A stretch of DNA of 39,865 bases from an uncultured Lentisphaeria bacterium (GCA_949282965.1 CASDQW010000002.1:1-39865), one strand, 5' to 3'. Positions 25,669 through 35,963 are shown, numbered from the stretch's first letter. Translations and numbers: made by a program. The notes: generated from the sequence alone by a model not told the origin.

Positions 25669-27858
25669 TTATTCCAGCTCAGCCAGGACCCAGAGCGTGG
25701 CGCTTTTCAGCGTACGGCTGAATTTGGTGAAAGTCCAGTCCGGATTGCCGGAAGGCGCGTTTCCGATGCCGATTTCCGCATCGGGACCGGCGGCCCAGCG
25801 ATTGTAGGCGAAAATGGTCTGTTTTTCCGCCGTGTTGTGAACCTGCATCGAGCCGTATCCCGGCTTGTACACCGGAGCCGGGGCATCACCGAAGTCGAAT
25901 GTTTCGGACGAAGCCCCCGGCACATTCGCCACATTCGGTGCCGTGTAATTCGAGCACCAGAACTCGATATTGCCGCGTTCAAAAGTACCGGTTTTCACGC
26001 CGGGCACGTTGGAACGCACCTCCAGATTGGTCACAAACGTCTGGAATTTCCGCCCCATGGAAAAGGTCGGCACCCCCATGTAGCGCAGTTCCGTATCGAA
26101 AGGATCCATGGCGCACCAGACATACTGACTGGTGCCGTCGGTCTTTTCCAGCCGGACCAGATAGCCGATCCGCTTGACTTTTCCCTTCAGCGCCGAACTG
26201 TAATCCAGATCGTATTTCGCCGCGACCGCGGCGTTTTTGTCGCCGGCAAGCATATTGCAGCGGAACACCATCTTGTATTTTCCGGCCTCCGGCACCCATT
26301 CGGCAAGTTCTTCCGCCGACACCGGCTGCGCCGCCCGGAAGGCTCCCAGCGGCAATCCCGCTTCGTTGGTCAGATTCGGCTCCGCGAGCTGATGCCAGGC
26401 AAACCGGATCTGCCGGGCATTCGTCACCTTATCACTGGAGACCAGCAGCTTGTTGCCGGAAATTTCCGCCCGGGCGGGATGAAACACGCAGTCCGGGCCG
26501 GCGACTTCAAACCAGTTCGGGGCCTTGCCGTCGCGGGTTTTCCAGGTCTGCACATGGCGACCGGTAATCTCCACGGTCCCCCCTTTGAATTCGATTTGTT
26601 CGGGGGCGGGACAATCCGCCACCAGTTCCGTCCGGCCGTAATCGCGTTTCAACGCCAGCAAAGCCAGGCGGCGGCCCACGGTCTCCTTGTCTTTGGGATG
26701 GATGTCGTTGAGCATGCCGACGTCGTTGATCACCGCCATACCGGTTTTCGGGAAGGTGTCCGCAAACCGCTGCTGCACTTCCCAGATCACCGGCAGCCGG
26801 AAGGCGTCGCCCTTGTAATCATGCGGCGCAAGCTGCGCGAAATAAAAGGACATGTCCGGATTGTTGAACATTTCCCGCCAGCCGCGAACCAGCGCTTCCA
26901 TTTTACTGTAATAAGCCGCCCCGTCTCCCAGGTTCGCCTCGCCCTGATACCAGATGGCCCCGCGAATGCCGTAAGGCGTCAACGGATGAATCATGCCGTT
27001 ATACAACGCCGCAACCGTAGCGCGGGTCGCCGGACTGAAAATTTTCGGGAAAGCCGGAGGCGCCGGAGGCATCTCATTGCGGCTCACCGCCTCCCGATAA
27101 CGCCGGAGCCAGGCGGTATAGGTCGCCTCCGTGCGCTTCGTCAAAGCGGCATAAGCGGCCGTGCCGCCGACGCGCGACTCCGCCTCTTCGGCCAGCGTCG
27201 CCAGTTCCGGCAGCTGCTTCAGGCCGCACAGTGGCGTCCAGGGTTCGATCCGGGTGCCGCTCCAGCAGGAGAGAATCAAACCGACCGGCACCTGCAATTC
27301 CCGGTACAGTTCCCGTCCGAAGAAATAGCCCACTCCGGAAAACGGGCCGACGGTTTCCGGCGAACAAACCTGCCAGGCCGCCTTCATGGCAGTCAACGGC
27401 TGGGCCGACGGCTGCCGGGGCGCCTTGAACAACCGGATCATGGGATATTCGCCGGCGCCGGCGATCGCCTCCTTGCCGGTCTTCGAATTGGCGACGGTCC
27501 ATTCCATGTTCGACTGGCCGCCGCAGAGCCAGACTTCTCCGAACATCACATTTTTAAACACGCGCGGCGAGTCGCTTCCGGCAACCGTCAGTTCATGCGG
27601 TCCCCCGGCGGCAAACGGCCCGATGGCAACCTGAAAATTTCCCTGCTCGTCCGCCTTGCCGGAAAATTGTTTCCCCGCAATCGACACCGTAATCGTTTCT
27701 CCGGGAGTTCCCTTCCCCCATACCGGCACCGCCCGGTCCCGTTGCAAGACCATGTTATCGGAAAAAATAGACGGCAGCCTCAATTCGGCCGCGCCGACGG
27801 TCACCGCCGTCAGCAGCGCCAGCGCGCATACCGGCAGCATTCGTTTCATCAGCTTCAT
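25669..27858 (-). CDS. Exported sialate O-acetylesterase-family protein
   Basis: 729 residues with a signal peptide (about 1-23, ending TVGA). The catalytic SGNH domain starts with FGEVWLCGGQSNMEW (Ser116 in GQSNMEW, 114-120), continues with GAIWYQGEANLGDG, and carries the C-terminal catalytic stretch NDIHPKDK. The N-terminal beta-domain (LRLPSIFSDNMVLQRDRAVPVWG) is typical. After the esterase domain (about 520 residues) an extra C-terminal region of about 200 residues is present that I do not recognise; it may bind carbohydrate. It removes O-acetyl groups from sialic acids or related glycans, giving lyases and glycosidases access. The ATG at 27858 has AAGGAG 7 nt upstream. It is divergent from the oxidoreductase gene. 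Confidence 0.9.
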   Translation of the reverse strand: MKLMKRMLPVCALALLTAVTVGAAELRLPSIFSDNMVLQRDRAVPVWGKGTPGETITVSIAGKQFSGKADEQGNFQVAIGPFAAGGPHELTVAGSDSPRVFKNVMFGEVWLCGGQSNMEWTVANSKTGKEAIAGAGEYPMIRLFKAPRQPSAQPLTAMKAAWQVCSPETVGPFSGVGYFFGRELYRELQVPVGLILSCWSGTRIEPWTPLCGLKQLPELATLAEEAESRVGGTAAYAALTKRTEATYTAWLRRYREAVSRNEMPPAPPAFPKIFSPATRATVAALYNGMIHPLTPYGIRGAIWYQGEANLGDGAAYYSKMEALVRGWREMFNNPDMSFYFAQLAPHDYKGDAFRLPVIWEVQQRFADTFPKTGMAVINDVGMLNDIHPKDKETVGRRLALLALKRDYGRTELVADCPAPEQIEFKGGTVEITGRHVQTWKTRDGKAPNWFEVAGPDCVFHPARAEISGNKLLVSSDKVTNARQIRFAWHQLAEPNLTNEAGLPLGAFRAAQPVSAEELAEWVPEAGKYKMVFRCNMLAGDKNAAVAAKYDLDYSSALKGKVKRIGYLVRLEKTDGTSQYVWCAMDPFDTELRYMGVPTFSMGRKFQTFVTNLEVRSNVPGVKTGTFERGNIEFWCSNYTAPNVANVPGASSETFDFGDAPAPVYKPGYGSMQVHNTAEKQTIFAYNRWAAGPDAEIGIGNAPSGNPDWTFTKFSRTLKSATLWVLAELE

Positions 27859-27934
27859 TCCGGAACTCCTTTCTTTCATAATCGTGACGAACGCTCTTTT
27901 TCTATTTGTCGGACTATAAAGCACCTGCAAAAAT

Positions 27935-27963
27935 ATTATACCGCACCCTCCCCAAAAAAGCAA
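27935..27963 (-). promoter_or_regulatory. Promoter for the sialate esterase gene
   Basis: On the minus strand TTGCTT (27963-27958), a 17-bp spacer and a perfect TATAAT (27940-27935). The leader is about 70 nt. Confidence 0.75.
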
Positions 27964-28005
27964 ACAAATCCACCAAGATTCCGCCAAAGTCCACCCGGAT
28001 TTCAT

Positions 28006-28034
28006 TTGCGGAGCACCTTTTCCCATGATATAGT
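28006..28034 (+). promoter_or_regulatory. Promoter for the Gfo/Idh/MocA oxidoreductase gene
   Basis: TTGCGG (28006-28011), 17-bp spacer, TATAGT (28029-28034), 67 nt before the start codon. The two divergent promoters lie within about 100 bp and could share a regulator; no clear operator was seen. Confidence 0.65.
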
Positions 28035-28101
28035 AAAAAAAACTCGAAATCCCGGTATTTTCAGAAAAAACGATCCCCTTTTTGAGGAAAGGCATCACGA
28101 C

Positions 28102-29364
28102 ATGACCAAGGGAGTCATCATTGCCGGAGCCGGTCGCGGCCTGGTCTTCGCCAAACTGATTGCGGCGGCCAATCCGGAAAGCCGCCGGAGAAATATCCAG
28201 AACTGCGTTGACTGGATGCAGCTGAGTTCCAATACCCAGAGCCGACCGCTCAACCGAACTGTTTCCGCCATAGTGGATTGCAATGTCGCCGCCCATGAGC
28301 GCATCCGTCGGGAACTGGATGAATGCGGTCTGACGGAATGCGCCATTTACAGTTCGCTGGAAACCGCGCTGGATGAAATCCCCGAGGAACAGGCCGACGC
28401 AGTCATGATCGTCACCCCCAACGCCACCCACGCGGATCTGACGGAACTGGCGCTCGCGCGGCACCGTCACGTTTTTCTGGAAAAACCCATTGCCGCCTCC
28501 TGGCCCGACGTAGTGCGGATCTCCCGGGCGGCGGCCGCCGCGCCCGACCGCGTGGTACTGCTCGGCTTCGTCCTGCGTTATTCCAATTTCTACCGCCGTA
28601 TCAAGGAAATCTGCGACAGCGGCATCCTCGGAAACATCGTTATGATTCAAGCCGATGAACGGCTGGATATGGCGCAAGGCTCCTCCTACCGTCGGGGTTG
28701 GCGGCGCAAAATCGCTGCCACCGGCGGCTCCATGAACGAAAAATGCTCACACGATCTGGACATTCTCTGCTGGATTAAGGAACGACAGGGCACCCCTGTC
28801 GCTGTATTCTCCGCCGGCGGTCGGGAACTTTTCCCGCCGAAGGACGGACCGGACCGCTGTCCCGACTGCTCCGACCACAACTGTCCGTTCCGGCTGACTC
28901 CGGAAAAACTGCGCCGCGCCAAGGGCAGCTTCAAGCGGGACCTGCAGCTGGCCGACCAGTGCATCTACCGTACCGATGCCGACGTCCGCACCAACCAGAG
29001 CGTCACCGTCCTGTTTTCCGACGGCACGCAGGCGCTGTTCACCATGATGATGTACAGCGGCAAGCCGGGCCGGGACATTTTGATCCACGGCACCACCGCC
29101 ATGCTCGAAGGCGAATATCAGAGCGGCAAAATCGAATTGACCAACTACCGCACCGGCGAAGTGATCGACCGCTCCTCCCGGCTCGCCGAATGGCACGGCG
29201 GCGGCGATGCCCTGGTGCTCAACGACTTCTTCGACTGCATCGACATGAATGGGAAACCGATCAGCTGCCTCGGCGACGGGATCTCCGCCACGCGTCTGGC
29301 GCTGGCGGCGGACCGGAGCTGCGATGAACAGCGCCTGGTCCGTCTCGAAGAATTTTCGCTCTGA
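28102..29364 (+). CDS. Gfo/Idh/MocA-family oxidoreductase
   Basis: 420 residues. The N-terminal Rossmann domain has a glycine motif GAGRG near residue 9-13 and the family's VTPNATHADLTELAL and FLEKPIAAS stretches; the C-terminal alpha/beta dimerisation domain contains GGSMNEKCSHDLDILCW. It is an NAD(P)-dependent enzyme acting on sugars, sugar acids or inositols; members in such clusters often oxidise sugars during glycan breakdown. An insertion around 255-265 holds CPDCSDHNCPF, a cysteine cluster that may bind zinc and is seen in some subfamilies. ATG at 28102 with AAAGG 9 nt upstream. It has its own promoter and is followed 116 nt later by the heparinase-like gene. Confidence 0.88.
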   Translation: MTKGVIIAGAGRGLVFAKLIAAANPESRRRNIQNCVDWMQLSSNTQSRPLNRTVSAIVDCNVAAHERIRRELDECGLTECAIYSSLETALDEIPEEQADAVMIVTPNATHADLTELALARHRHVFLEKPIAASWPDVVRISRAAAAAPDRVVLLGFVLRYSNFYRRIKEICDSGILGNIVMIQADERLDMAQGSSYRRGWRRKIAATGGSMNEKCSHDLDILCWIKERQGTPVAVFSAGGRELFPPKDGPDRCPDCSDHNCPFRLTPEKLRRAKGSFKRDLQLADQCIYRTDADVRTNQSVTVLFSDGTQALFTMMMYSGKPGRDILIHGTTAMLEGEYQSGKIELTNYRTGEVIDRSSRLAEWHGGGDALVLNDFFDCIDMNGKPISCLGDGISATRLALAADRSCDEQRLVRLEEFSL

Positions 29365-29480
29365 CGAAACCGGAAAAACGGACGAAGATTCCGAAACCGG
29401 CGGGACATTTGCCTTTTTCCGCTGGCAGCGGCATATTCGCATTATACCGATTTGCAATGAAACCGGAAGGAGTCTTGCTC

Positions 29481-31751
29481 ATGTGGAAGTTATTCTCTAT
29501 CAGTCTCATCTGGACCGTTCTCACCGCCCTTTCCCCGGTCACGGCAGAAGACGACACCGGACTGCTGCGCGACGGTCAATGGATTCACCGGCTGCGTCCC
29601 GACCACCCCCGGCTGTTTCTCAACGCGGACATGCTGCCCGCGCTGCGGGAACGCGCCGCCACCGTCGCCAAAGCGGATTTTGACGCTATGAAAAAGGAAG
29701 TGGATGCCCTCCCCGACGACGCGCCGGTCATTTTGAAAACCGACCTCTTCGACCAGCTGCCGGACGGTACCATCAAACCGCACAATCCCTCCCAGCAGGG
29801 CACCATGCTGTTCCGCTATAACGGCAGCGATCAGGCGGTGCGCGCCGCCCTGCTCTATCTGCTCACCGGCGAAAAGCGCTATCTCGAAAAAACCAAGGCG
29901 TATTTGAAACTCGCCAATCACGTCCTCGCCTGGACCGCCCGCGCCGGCGTCTGGGCCGATCTGCTCGGCAACACCCGGGTAAACGCCCTCGCCGCCTGGG
30001 ACTGGATTTACAACGACCTCACCCCGGACGAACGCCGGGAACTGCTGCTGCCGATGCTGGATTATATTACAAAATCACAGCCGGACGGCGTCTACAAGTT
30101 CCGCCGCACCATCGGCGGACCCACTGACGGCAACTACGGCGAGCGCAGCCTCGAATGGTACGCCGGAATCGCCGCGGCCGGCACCGGCATCGACGACGCG
30201 CGTGCGGAGAAAATGCTGCGCCGCGGTGCCCGGCTCTTCGTCGACATGATGGATTACCGGGAACGGGTTTCCGGTGGCTCCGGCCTGCTCGCGGCCATCA
30301 CGGTCGGATACAGTTTCGGCGCCTATCCCTATGCCACATTCAACTTTCTCCACACCTGGAAGGCCGCCTTCGGCGATGACCTGAGCCGCCGCTGGACCCA
30401 GATGTGCGATTATCCCGTCTGGTTCGAATGGTCGGCCATCCGGCTGGATCCGAGCGGAAAATTTCTGTACTGGGGCATCGGCGACCTCGAGCACCGGGAC
30501 AACATGCTCTCCTGCTATGAAATGTACACCCATCTGGCGCAGTCGGTTCACTTCTACGGTGCGGCGCATCCGGACAAGGCGGAACAGGCCTACGCCCTGA
30601 TGTCCCAACTTCCGGCAAAACAGCAGAAACTATTGCCGCGCTATCCGTTCCTGCCTTTCCTGCTGACCGGCTTCGATCCGAACCGGGTCGCCGCGGCCGA
30701 TCCGTCGAAGATCCAGTACGGGCCTTATTTCTACGCGCCCTCGTTCGGGGTTCTGTTCATGCGTTCCGGCACCGGGGAAAACGACACCTTCGCCAGTTTC
30801 CGTTTCGGCTCCGCCAACGGCAACCATCAGCATTACGACGAACTGAGCTTCATCATCTACAAAAAGAACTTCCTCGCCCTCGACGCCGGCAGCCGCTGCG
30901 AAACGGCGCATCACCACATGTACGCCGCCCAGAGCGTCGCCCACAATACCCTGCTGATCCATCAGGACCGGGAACCGGTGGCCCCCTTCTGGACGGCGTG
31001 GGGATACAAGCCGGACGGGAAAACCTATTACAACCATGGCGGCCAGAACAACAAGGAAAAAGCCCGGGCGCTGGCCCTGCGCAGCACACCGGATTTCCTC
31101 TACGCCGCCGGCGACGCCACCGCCAGCTACTCCGCGGAGAAATGCCGGGAGGCGATCCGTCAGTTCGTCTGGCTCAAACCCGATCTTTTCGTCATCTACG
31201 ACCGCGTCGCCTCGGTCCAACCGGACCAGAAAAAGGAATTTCTGCTCCATACGCAGAATCGTCCCGCCGAAATCGATGCGCGTACCCGTCGCGCCGAACA
31301 TGACGGCGTACTTTTCATCCGCACCCTGCTGCCGGAAAAAGCCGCCATCCATCAGGAAGGCGGACCGGGACGGGAATTTTTCGCCTCGGGGCGGAACTGG
31401 GAAATCAACGATTCCCCCGACTGGGACAAGTCCTACCGCCTGACCGGCAAATGGCGGCTGGAAGTCAGCGACGCCGTTCCGCGGGAACGCACGGAATTTC
31501 TCCATGTCCTGCAGGCCGCCCTTCCGGGCACCGAACGAATGGTGAACACCGAACTCTTCCAAGACGAAAATTGCGACGGCGTCCGCCTGACCGATCCGGC
31601 GGGCACCCGCTGGGAACTGCGGTTCAACCGGACCGGGGCGGTCGGGCTGCATCTCCGACAGACCGGCAAAGACGGGAAAGTCATTTTTGACGGCCCCCTC
31701 TCCGGTATCGAAAAATCCCCCGAGGTCCCCCCGCCCGCCGCCGCCAAATAA
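29481..31751 (+). CDS. Exported heparinase II/III-family protein
   Basis: 756 residues with a signal peptide (about 1-20). Residues 20-400 form the helical toroid (WIHRLRPDHPRLFLNADMLPAL, YLLTGEKRYLEKTKAYL). The heparinase II/III-type beta-sandwich contains NHQHYDELSFIIY (about 447-459) followed by LALDAGSR, the usual signature of this clan of lyases acting on uronate-containing polysaccharides. The ATG at 29481 has AAGGAG 8 nt upstream; an in-frame ATG at 29457 is not better supported. It shares only the general architecture with the 937-residue protein. A possible weak promoter (TTGCCT 29409-29414, CATATT 29432-29437) lies 44 nt upstream. Confidence 0.85.
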   Translation: MWKLFSISLIWTVLTALSPVTAEDDTGLLRDGQWIHRLRPDHPRLFLNADMLPALRERAATVAKADFDAMKKEVDALPDDAPVILKTDLFDQLPDGTIKPHNPSQQGTMLFRYNGSDQAVRAALLYLLTGEKRYLEKTKAYLKLANHVLAWTARAGVWADLLGNTRVNALAAWDWIYNDLTPDERRELLLPMLDYITKSQPDGVYKFRRTIGGPTDGNYGERSLEWYAGIAAAGTGIDDARAEKMLRRGARLFVDMMDYRERVSGGSGLLAAITVGYSFGAYPYATFNFLHTWKAAFGDDLSRRWTQMCDYPVWFEWSAIRLDPSGKFLYWGIGDLEHRDNMLSCYEMYTHLAQSVHFYGAAHPDKAEQAYALMSQLPAKQQKLLPRYPFLPFLLTGFDPNRVAAADPSKIQYGPYFYAPSFGVLFMRSGTGENDTFASFRFGSANGNHQHYDELSFIIYKKNFLALDAGSRCETAHHHMYAAQSVAHNTLLIHQDREPVAPFWTAWGYKPDGKTYYNHGGQNNKEKARALALRSTPDFLYAAGDATASYSAEKCREAIRQFVWLKPDLFVIYDRVASVQPDQKKEFLLHTQNRPAEIDARTRRAEHDGVLFIRTLLPEKAAIHQEGGPGREFFASGRNWEINDSPDWDKSYRLTGKWRLEVSDAVPRERTEFLHVLQAALPGTERMVNTELFQDENCDGVRLTDPAGTRWELRFNRTGAVGLHLRQTGKDGKVIFDGPLSGIEKSPEVPPPAAAK

Positions 31752-31785
31752 AAACGACTGCCGGAAAAACTCCGGCAGCCGTTTG
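31752..31785. terminator. Hairpin between convergent heparinase and fusion-protein genes
   Basis: An 8-bp exact stem CTGCCGGA/TCCGGCAG with a 5-nt loop, extended by AAACG/CGTTT after one mismatch. The T tract is short on both strands, so a shared bidirectional terminator of modest strength is likely. Confidence 0.6.
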
Positions 31786-31802
31786 CCTGGGTTCCTGCCG
31801 GT

Positions 31803-34800
31803 TCAGTTCCGGCGCAGATCCAGCGCCTGCAATTCACCCGCGGCGGATCCGGCCAGCAACCGGTCGCCGAGCCGGTCCAGCGTCAATACCGCGCCGGACA
31901 GATGCCCGACCTGCTGCAGCGTTCCGTTGCCTTCGAGCCGCACGATCGCACCATCGTCCAGTCCGAAGTACAGGACACCGTTTTCCGCGACCAGGGTGCG
32001 CGGACCGGCAGGCAATGTCAAAACCTGACGCAACTCCAACGACTGATCGAAGCAATATACTTTTCCTCCGGAAGTAGCAGCGATGATATCCGTCGCCCCG
32101 TCCCGGTCGAGATCGACCACGGCGGCACAACGCATGGTCGTGTCGATCAGGGCGGGCCGGTCATAACACGGCGTGGCGGAAGCGGCCGTCTTGCCGACGC
32201 CGAAATTCACTTCGTTCAACGCCTTACCGTCGGCATCACGCAGCACCAGGCGGTTCTGAACGCCGTTGAACACGTTCGCCACTCGCCAGTCGCCGCCACT
32301 GTTCCGGAAATACAGGACAAACTGCTGCGATACCTGACCGAACCCAAAAGAACCAAGATCATCCTGCATCCCCCGGTTCCATCCCATCGGAGTAAGTTTC
32401 AGATCCTTCGACAGGCGATGAAGACTCGGCCAGCCCCCGGTCAGTCGCCGGAGCAGTACGTCGTCGCTCCCCGGTACGGGAATCATTTCCTCCACCGGAC
32501 CGTACAGCACGTACAGACGTTTCCGCAATTGTCCCTGCGCGTTCAGCACCTCCACCGTACCGGCACTGCCGACGTACAGCATGTCCCCGCGCGGAAGAAT
32601 GCTCCGGATTCCCGGCACCGCCGATTTATGATGGTACGGCCCGAACTGCAGCATTTCCGGGGCCATCTCCGAAGTGAACGTCCAGCGGGGCGCCCCCTGA
32701 AGATCCCACGCGCACAGTTTTTCGTCCATACAACCGGCCAGCAGCAGTCCGGTCTCCGGCCACCAGGCGAGGCGACCGATTGCCCCGGAAGTTTCGCGTT
32801 GCCAGAGCACCCGGCCGTCGGCGGGATCCAGCAGCCGCAGAATTTTTCCGGAAGCGATCGCGATTTTGCCGTTCGCCACACAGCTGACCCCGGCATACGG
32901 AGCCACCTTCTGCTTCCAGAGCACCGGCAACGGCGCCTCCGGCAGCGGCGCGGCGGGTGCCACCGCCGGACGGGCCTGCAACGCCGCTTCCGCCTGTTTT
33001 CGCACGGTGGCGTCTCCGGCGCTCAAGCTGCCGGTATTTCCCGAAACGGTCAACGTTTCTTCCGGCGTCCGGAAGACGAATCCATCCTTTGTCCAGTTCC
33101 AGATGGCCGGTTCCGGCGTGGCCAATGCCACTCCGTCATCAAGCTGCGCGGTGGCGCGGGTCGCTTTCGGCGCCCCGGTACGGACAATGGAGGCGAAACG
33201 CACCACGTCGCCACGCTTCATCGCACCGGTATCCAGCTGCCAGGTGAGAATTTCCGGTCCGCAAAGGTAGGTATTCCAAGGCGTTTTCTCCACTGTTTCC
33301 GCGGCATCGACGCTGGTGCTGAGCGTGTATTCACGGGGACCGCCGACCAGATTCAGGCGCAGATGATAATCGCCGTTGGCGGTGCGGTTCAAGCGGCTCA
33401 CGTTGAACTGAGAAGCAAATCGGTTGTTCAATTGTGCTCTCTTCATGTCGCGAATCGCCGTCAACGTATCGGCGGCGACCAGGTATTCTCCGCGCTTGCC
33501 CAGCCAGGTGCGCTGCCAGTCGAAGCCGTTGAAATTTTTCACCAGCCCGGTGATCCAGTAATAGGGACCGGCCGATCCGGTGGAGAGAATGTCGCTGTAA
33601 AAAGGCTGCTGCAGGTCGGCAAGATCATTGCCGAACGGTGTCAGGGTGTTTTCCACCCCACGCAGCACCGGTGCTCCGGCCAGGGTGCCGTTGGCCAGCG
33701 AAAAATTGTGCTGGGTCTCGCGAATCCCGAGATCATAACGCGTATCCAGCAGCAGATAATCGCCGTTCCGGTCAGGCGCGGTACGGAAACTCAGATACTG
33801 CAGATCGGTCTCCTGCGGCGCATTGGGTTTGACGGTCCGGAAGAAGTTCCATTTCCCAAGATTTTCGCGAATGCTGTCGTGCGGATACGGCGCCGTCGGC
33901 CAGAAGGACTGCCCGATTCGAAATACGTCGAAGTCGAAAACGGTCTTGGAGGCCATCCCGGCGGTCTTTTTATTGTTCAACATGTCGATCAACCCCTGAT
34001 CCTGCGCCAGATACCCGCCGACAAGGAGCGTCCACAAACTGGTGTAAAGCCCGTTCCGGTCGTCGTTCCCCAGGGTCAGATCCGACAGCAGCGACAACCC
34101 GCGGGCGTAATCGCGCACGCCCGGATGGTCCACGTAACGGTGTCCCTGGAGAATGGCATAGTAAAACTGCAGTTCCGTACTGGTATTCATCCAGTAAAGC
34201 GGAATAGACCCGTTGATGATCGACGTGTAAAGCGGCTCCATGGCGTTTCTCCCCAGCCGCAACCCCTCCTCGGTGTCGAACGAGGGATAATCCTTGTGCA
34301 GATAGCGCGCCGCCGTATAAACCAGCAGCGCCTCCCAGCCGGCGTGGCGGTCGGGACGGACCGGCTTGTATTCCTGATAGCGCCGATAGGGATTGGTGTA
34401 ATCATCCCGGGTCATGCGGTAAACCAGCAGATCGTAAATTTTCTGAATTACCTGCAACCGTTCCGCATCGGAAAACAGCGGATTCTCATCGACCAGGTCC
34501 CAGTAAAGCAACATATACTGTCCGCGGTAGTGATAGACTTTGACGATCGGTTCCCGGCGGTCGTGGTACGCTTCGTCATCGCGCTTGAAAAGTTCGTCCA
34601 GCGTGGCCTGGTCTTTCGGAAAGGCCAGACGCATGAATTCGTCCTTGTAATACGGATCGTTGGTGATATAGAGCATGGCAAGATTCTTCGCCAGGGAATT
34701 CCAGCCGAAATACCCCTGGTTGCCGTATCCCGCCGATTCCTCCCAGAGCGGAATGTCCTTGACGTCACGCGCCACCCGATAGGACGGCGAAAGCGTCGCA

Positions 34801-35783
34801 TCCGACAGAAATCCCAAGGCCAGATCGCCACGCATGCCCCGGGCTTTTTCCAAATGGCCGATCAATTTCTCGACCGCGGCGGCGTCGCCCGCCGGATCGC
34901 TGCCCCCGGCCAGAATCACGTTGTGGTGGTCGCCGAAGGGATTGTGCAGACTGCGCACCTCGTTACCGCCGACGCCCGGATAACGCGCGTCCAGCAGCGT
35001 GAAGTGCCGGTTGTACAAATTGGAGATCGTCCGGTTGCGGTCCCGGTTGCCGATGACGATGAGGTTCCGGTCCAGCCGGTCGGCGTTTTCGTAAGCGGTA
35101 TGCGGCAGCACCGGCAGAGTGACGCCGGTCAGCCGGGAGATGACTGTATTGAGCTTTCCGGCAAGCGCCGCGTCGCCGACGATGGCGGCGGCGGCCTGAC
35201 CGTTCCGCACCAGAGCGGTGGTCAGGTGGCGGTCCTTCAATTCAATTTTCACTTTCCCGAGGCGGTTGGCGGGGACGCTCGGTGCGGGCGCCTGGGCAGG
35301 AGGTGCGCCGATATACAGAACCGGCTTACGGAAGGCCGCCTCGCCGGAGCGGTTCTGCAGTTGCAGATAAAACACCACGCTCTTAACCGGTTTCTTGGGA
35401 GCATAGGTCCGGCTGTAGGACCGCCAGGAGGAACTCCCGGGCTCGCAGCCGAAATTCACCCAGTTGGTCCGGCTCCCGTCGGTATGAAGCAGATCCAGCC
35501 GGCAGCCGAAATTACCGTCCATTTTGCCGGGGACGGATTTCGCCATGGCCTCGCAGCCGAACGTCAGCGGCTGGACCTCCTTCTGATTGAGTTCCACCGT
35601 CTGGGTAATGGTGCTCACGGTTTTCGCATCAGAATTGGCGATGGTGTACACGCCGTCTTTCAGCGTTGTCGTCTGCGGATTGCCGATCGTGAGCGGCTCC
35701 TTGAGCAAATTGGCGTCATCCGCCGCCACTGCACAGATCCACCCCGCCAGCAGCAATCCTCCCCAAAACACACGTCTTCTCAT
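31803..35783 (-). CDS. Very large exported protein: GH67-N-like, alpha/alpha toroid and C-terminal beta-propeller
   Basis: 1326 residues with a signal peptide (MRRRVFWGGLLLAGWICAVA). The N-terminus (about 25-180) looks like a carbohydrate-binding domain. About 190-330 resembles the N-terminal domain of GH67-like proteins (NLIVIGNRDRNRTISNLYNR). Residues 350-750 are helical and resemble the heparinase-like toroid, and about 750-930 a beta-sandwich. From about 970 to the end there are PQQ/WD-type repeats (RLLDPADGRVLWQRE, KLCAWDLQGAPRWTF, VYCFDQSLELRQVL), i.e. a beta-propeller. The ATG at 35783 has AGGAG 7 nt upstream; upstream in-frame ATGs at 35798 and 35894 are not better supported. The enzymatic function is not assignable from sequence. 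It probably acts on or senses polymeric glycans at the cell surface. Confidence 0.72.
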   Translation of the reverse strand: MRRRVFWGGLLLAGWICAVAADDANLLKEPLTIGNPQTTTLKDGVYTIANSDAKTVSTITQTVELNQKEVQPLTFGCEAMAKSVPGKMDGNFGCRLDLLHTDGSRTNWVNFGCEPGSSSWRSYSRTYAPKKPVKSVVFYLQLQNRSGEAAFRKPVLYIGAPPAQAPAPSVPANRLGKVKIELKDRHLTTALVRNGQAAAAIVGDAALAGKLNTVISRLTGVTLPVLPHTAYENADRLDRNLIVIGNRDRNRTISNLYNRHFTLLDARYPGVGGNEVRSLHNPFGDHHNVILAGGSDPAGDAAAVEKLIGHLEKARGMRGDLALGFLSDATLSPSYRVARDVKDIPLWEESAGYGNQGYFGWNSLAKNLAMLYITNDPYYKDEFMRLAFPKDQATLDELFKRDDEAYHDRREPIVKVYHYRGQYMLLYWDLVDENPLFSDAERLQVIQKIYDLLVYRMTRDDYTNPYRRYQEYKPVRPDRHAGWEALLVYTAARYLHKDYPSFDTEEGLRLGRNAMEPLYTSIINGSIPLYWMNTSTELQFYYAILQGHRYVDHPGVRDYARGLSLLSDLTLGNDDRNGLYTSLWTLLVGGYLAQDQGLIDMLNNKKTAGMASKTVFDFDVFRIGQSFWPTAPYPHDSIRENLGKWNFFRTVKPNAPQETDLQYLSFRTAPDRNGDYLLLDTRYDLGIRETQHNFSLANGTLAGAPVLRGVENTLTPFGNDLADLQQPFYSDILSTGSAGPYYWITGLVKNFNGFDWQRTWLGKRGEYLVAADTLTAIRDMKRAQLNNRFASQFNVSRLNRTANGDYHLRLNLVGGPREYTLSTSVDAAETVEKTPWNTYLCGPEILTWQLDTGAMKRGDVVRFASIVRTGAPKATRATAQLDDGVALATPEPAIWNWTKDGFVFRTPEETLTVSGNTGSLSAGDATVRKQAEAALQARPAVAPAAPLPEAPLPVLWKQKVAPYAGVSCVANGKIAIASGKILRLLDPADGRVLWQRETSGAIGRLAWWPETGLLLAGCMDEKLCAWDLQGAPRWTFTSEMAPEMLQFGPYHHKSAVPGIRSILPRGDMLYVGSAGTVEVLNAQGQLRKRLYVLYGPVEEMIPVPGSDDVLLRRLTGGWPSLHRLSKDLKLTPMGWNRGMQDDLGSFGFGQVSQQFVLYFRNSGGDWRVANVFNGVQNRLVLRDADGKALNEVNFGVGKTAASATPCYDRPALIDTTMRCAAVVDLDRDGATDIIAATSGGKVYCFDQSLELRQVLTLPAGPRTLVAENGVLYFGLDDGAIVRLEGNGTLQQVGHLSGAVLTLDRLGDRLLAGSAAGELQALDLRRN

Positions 35784-35963
35784 TCCGCTTCTCCTCATGT
35801 TACCGAAGCGTCTTTCCGAAAGCCCCTCTCCAGCTCCACCGCCGCAGTGTCCTCGGAAAATTCGTTTCAGATTTTTATTATAATAACACAGCAAATTGAA
35901 AAAACTGCACCTTTTTTTACGATTTATTGCATTTTTATCCGGGCCACGGCCACCCGACCACCG

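Noticed and set aside
25648..28101. Long plus-strand frame running opposite the sialate esterase and into the oxidoreductase gene
   Set aside because: The first 818 codons are the antisense of a clear esterase gene; only the part from 28102 has protein motifs, a promoter and a ribosome binding site.
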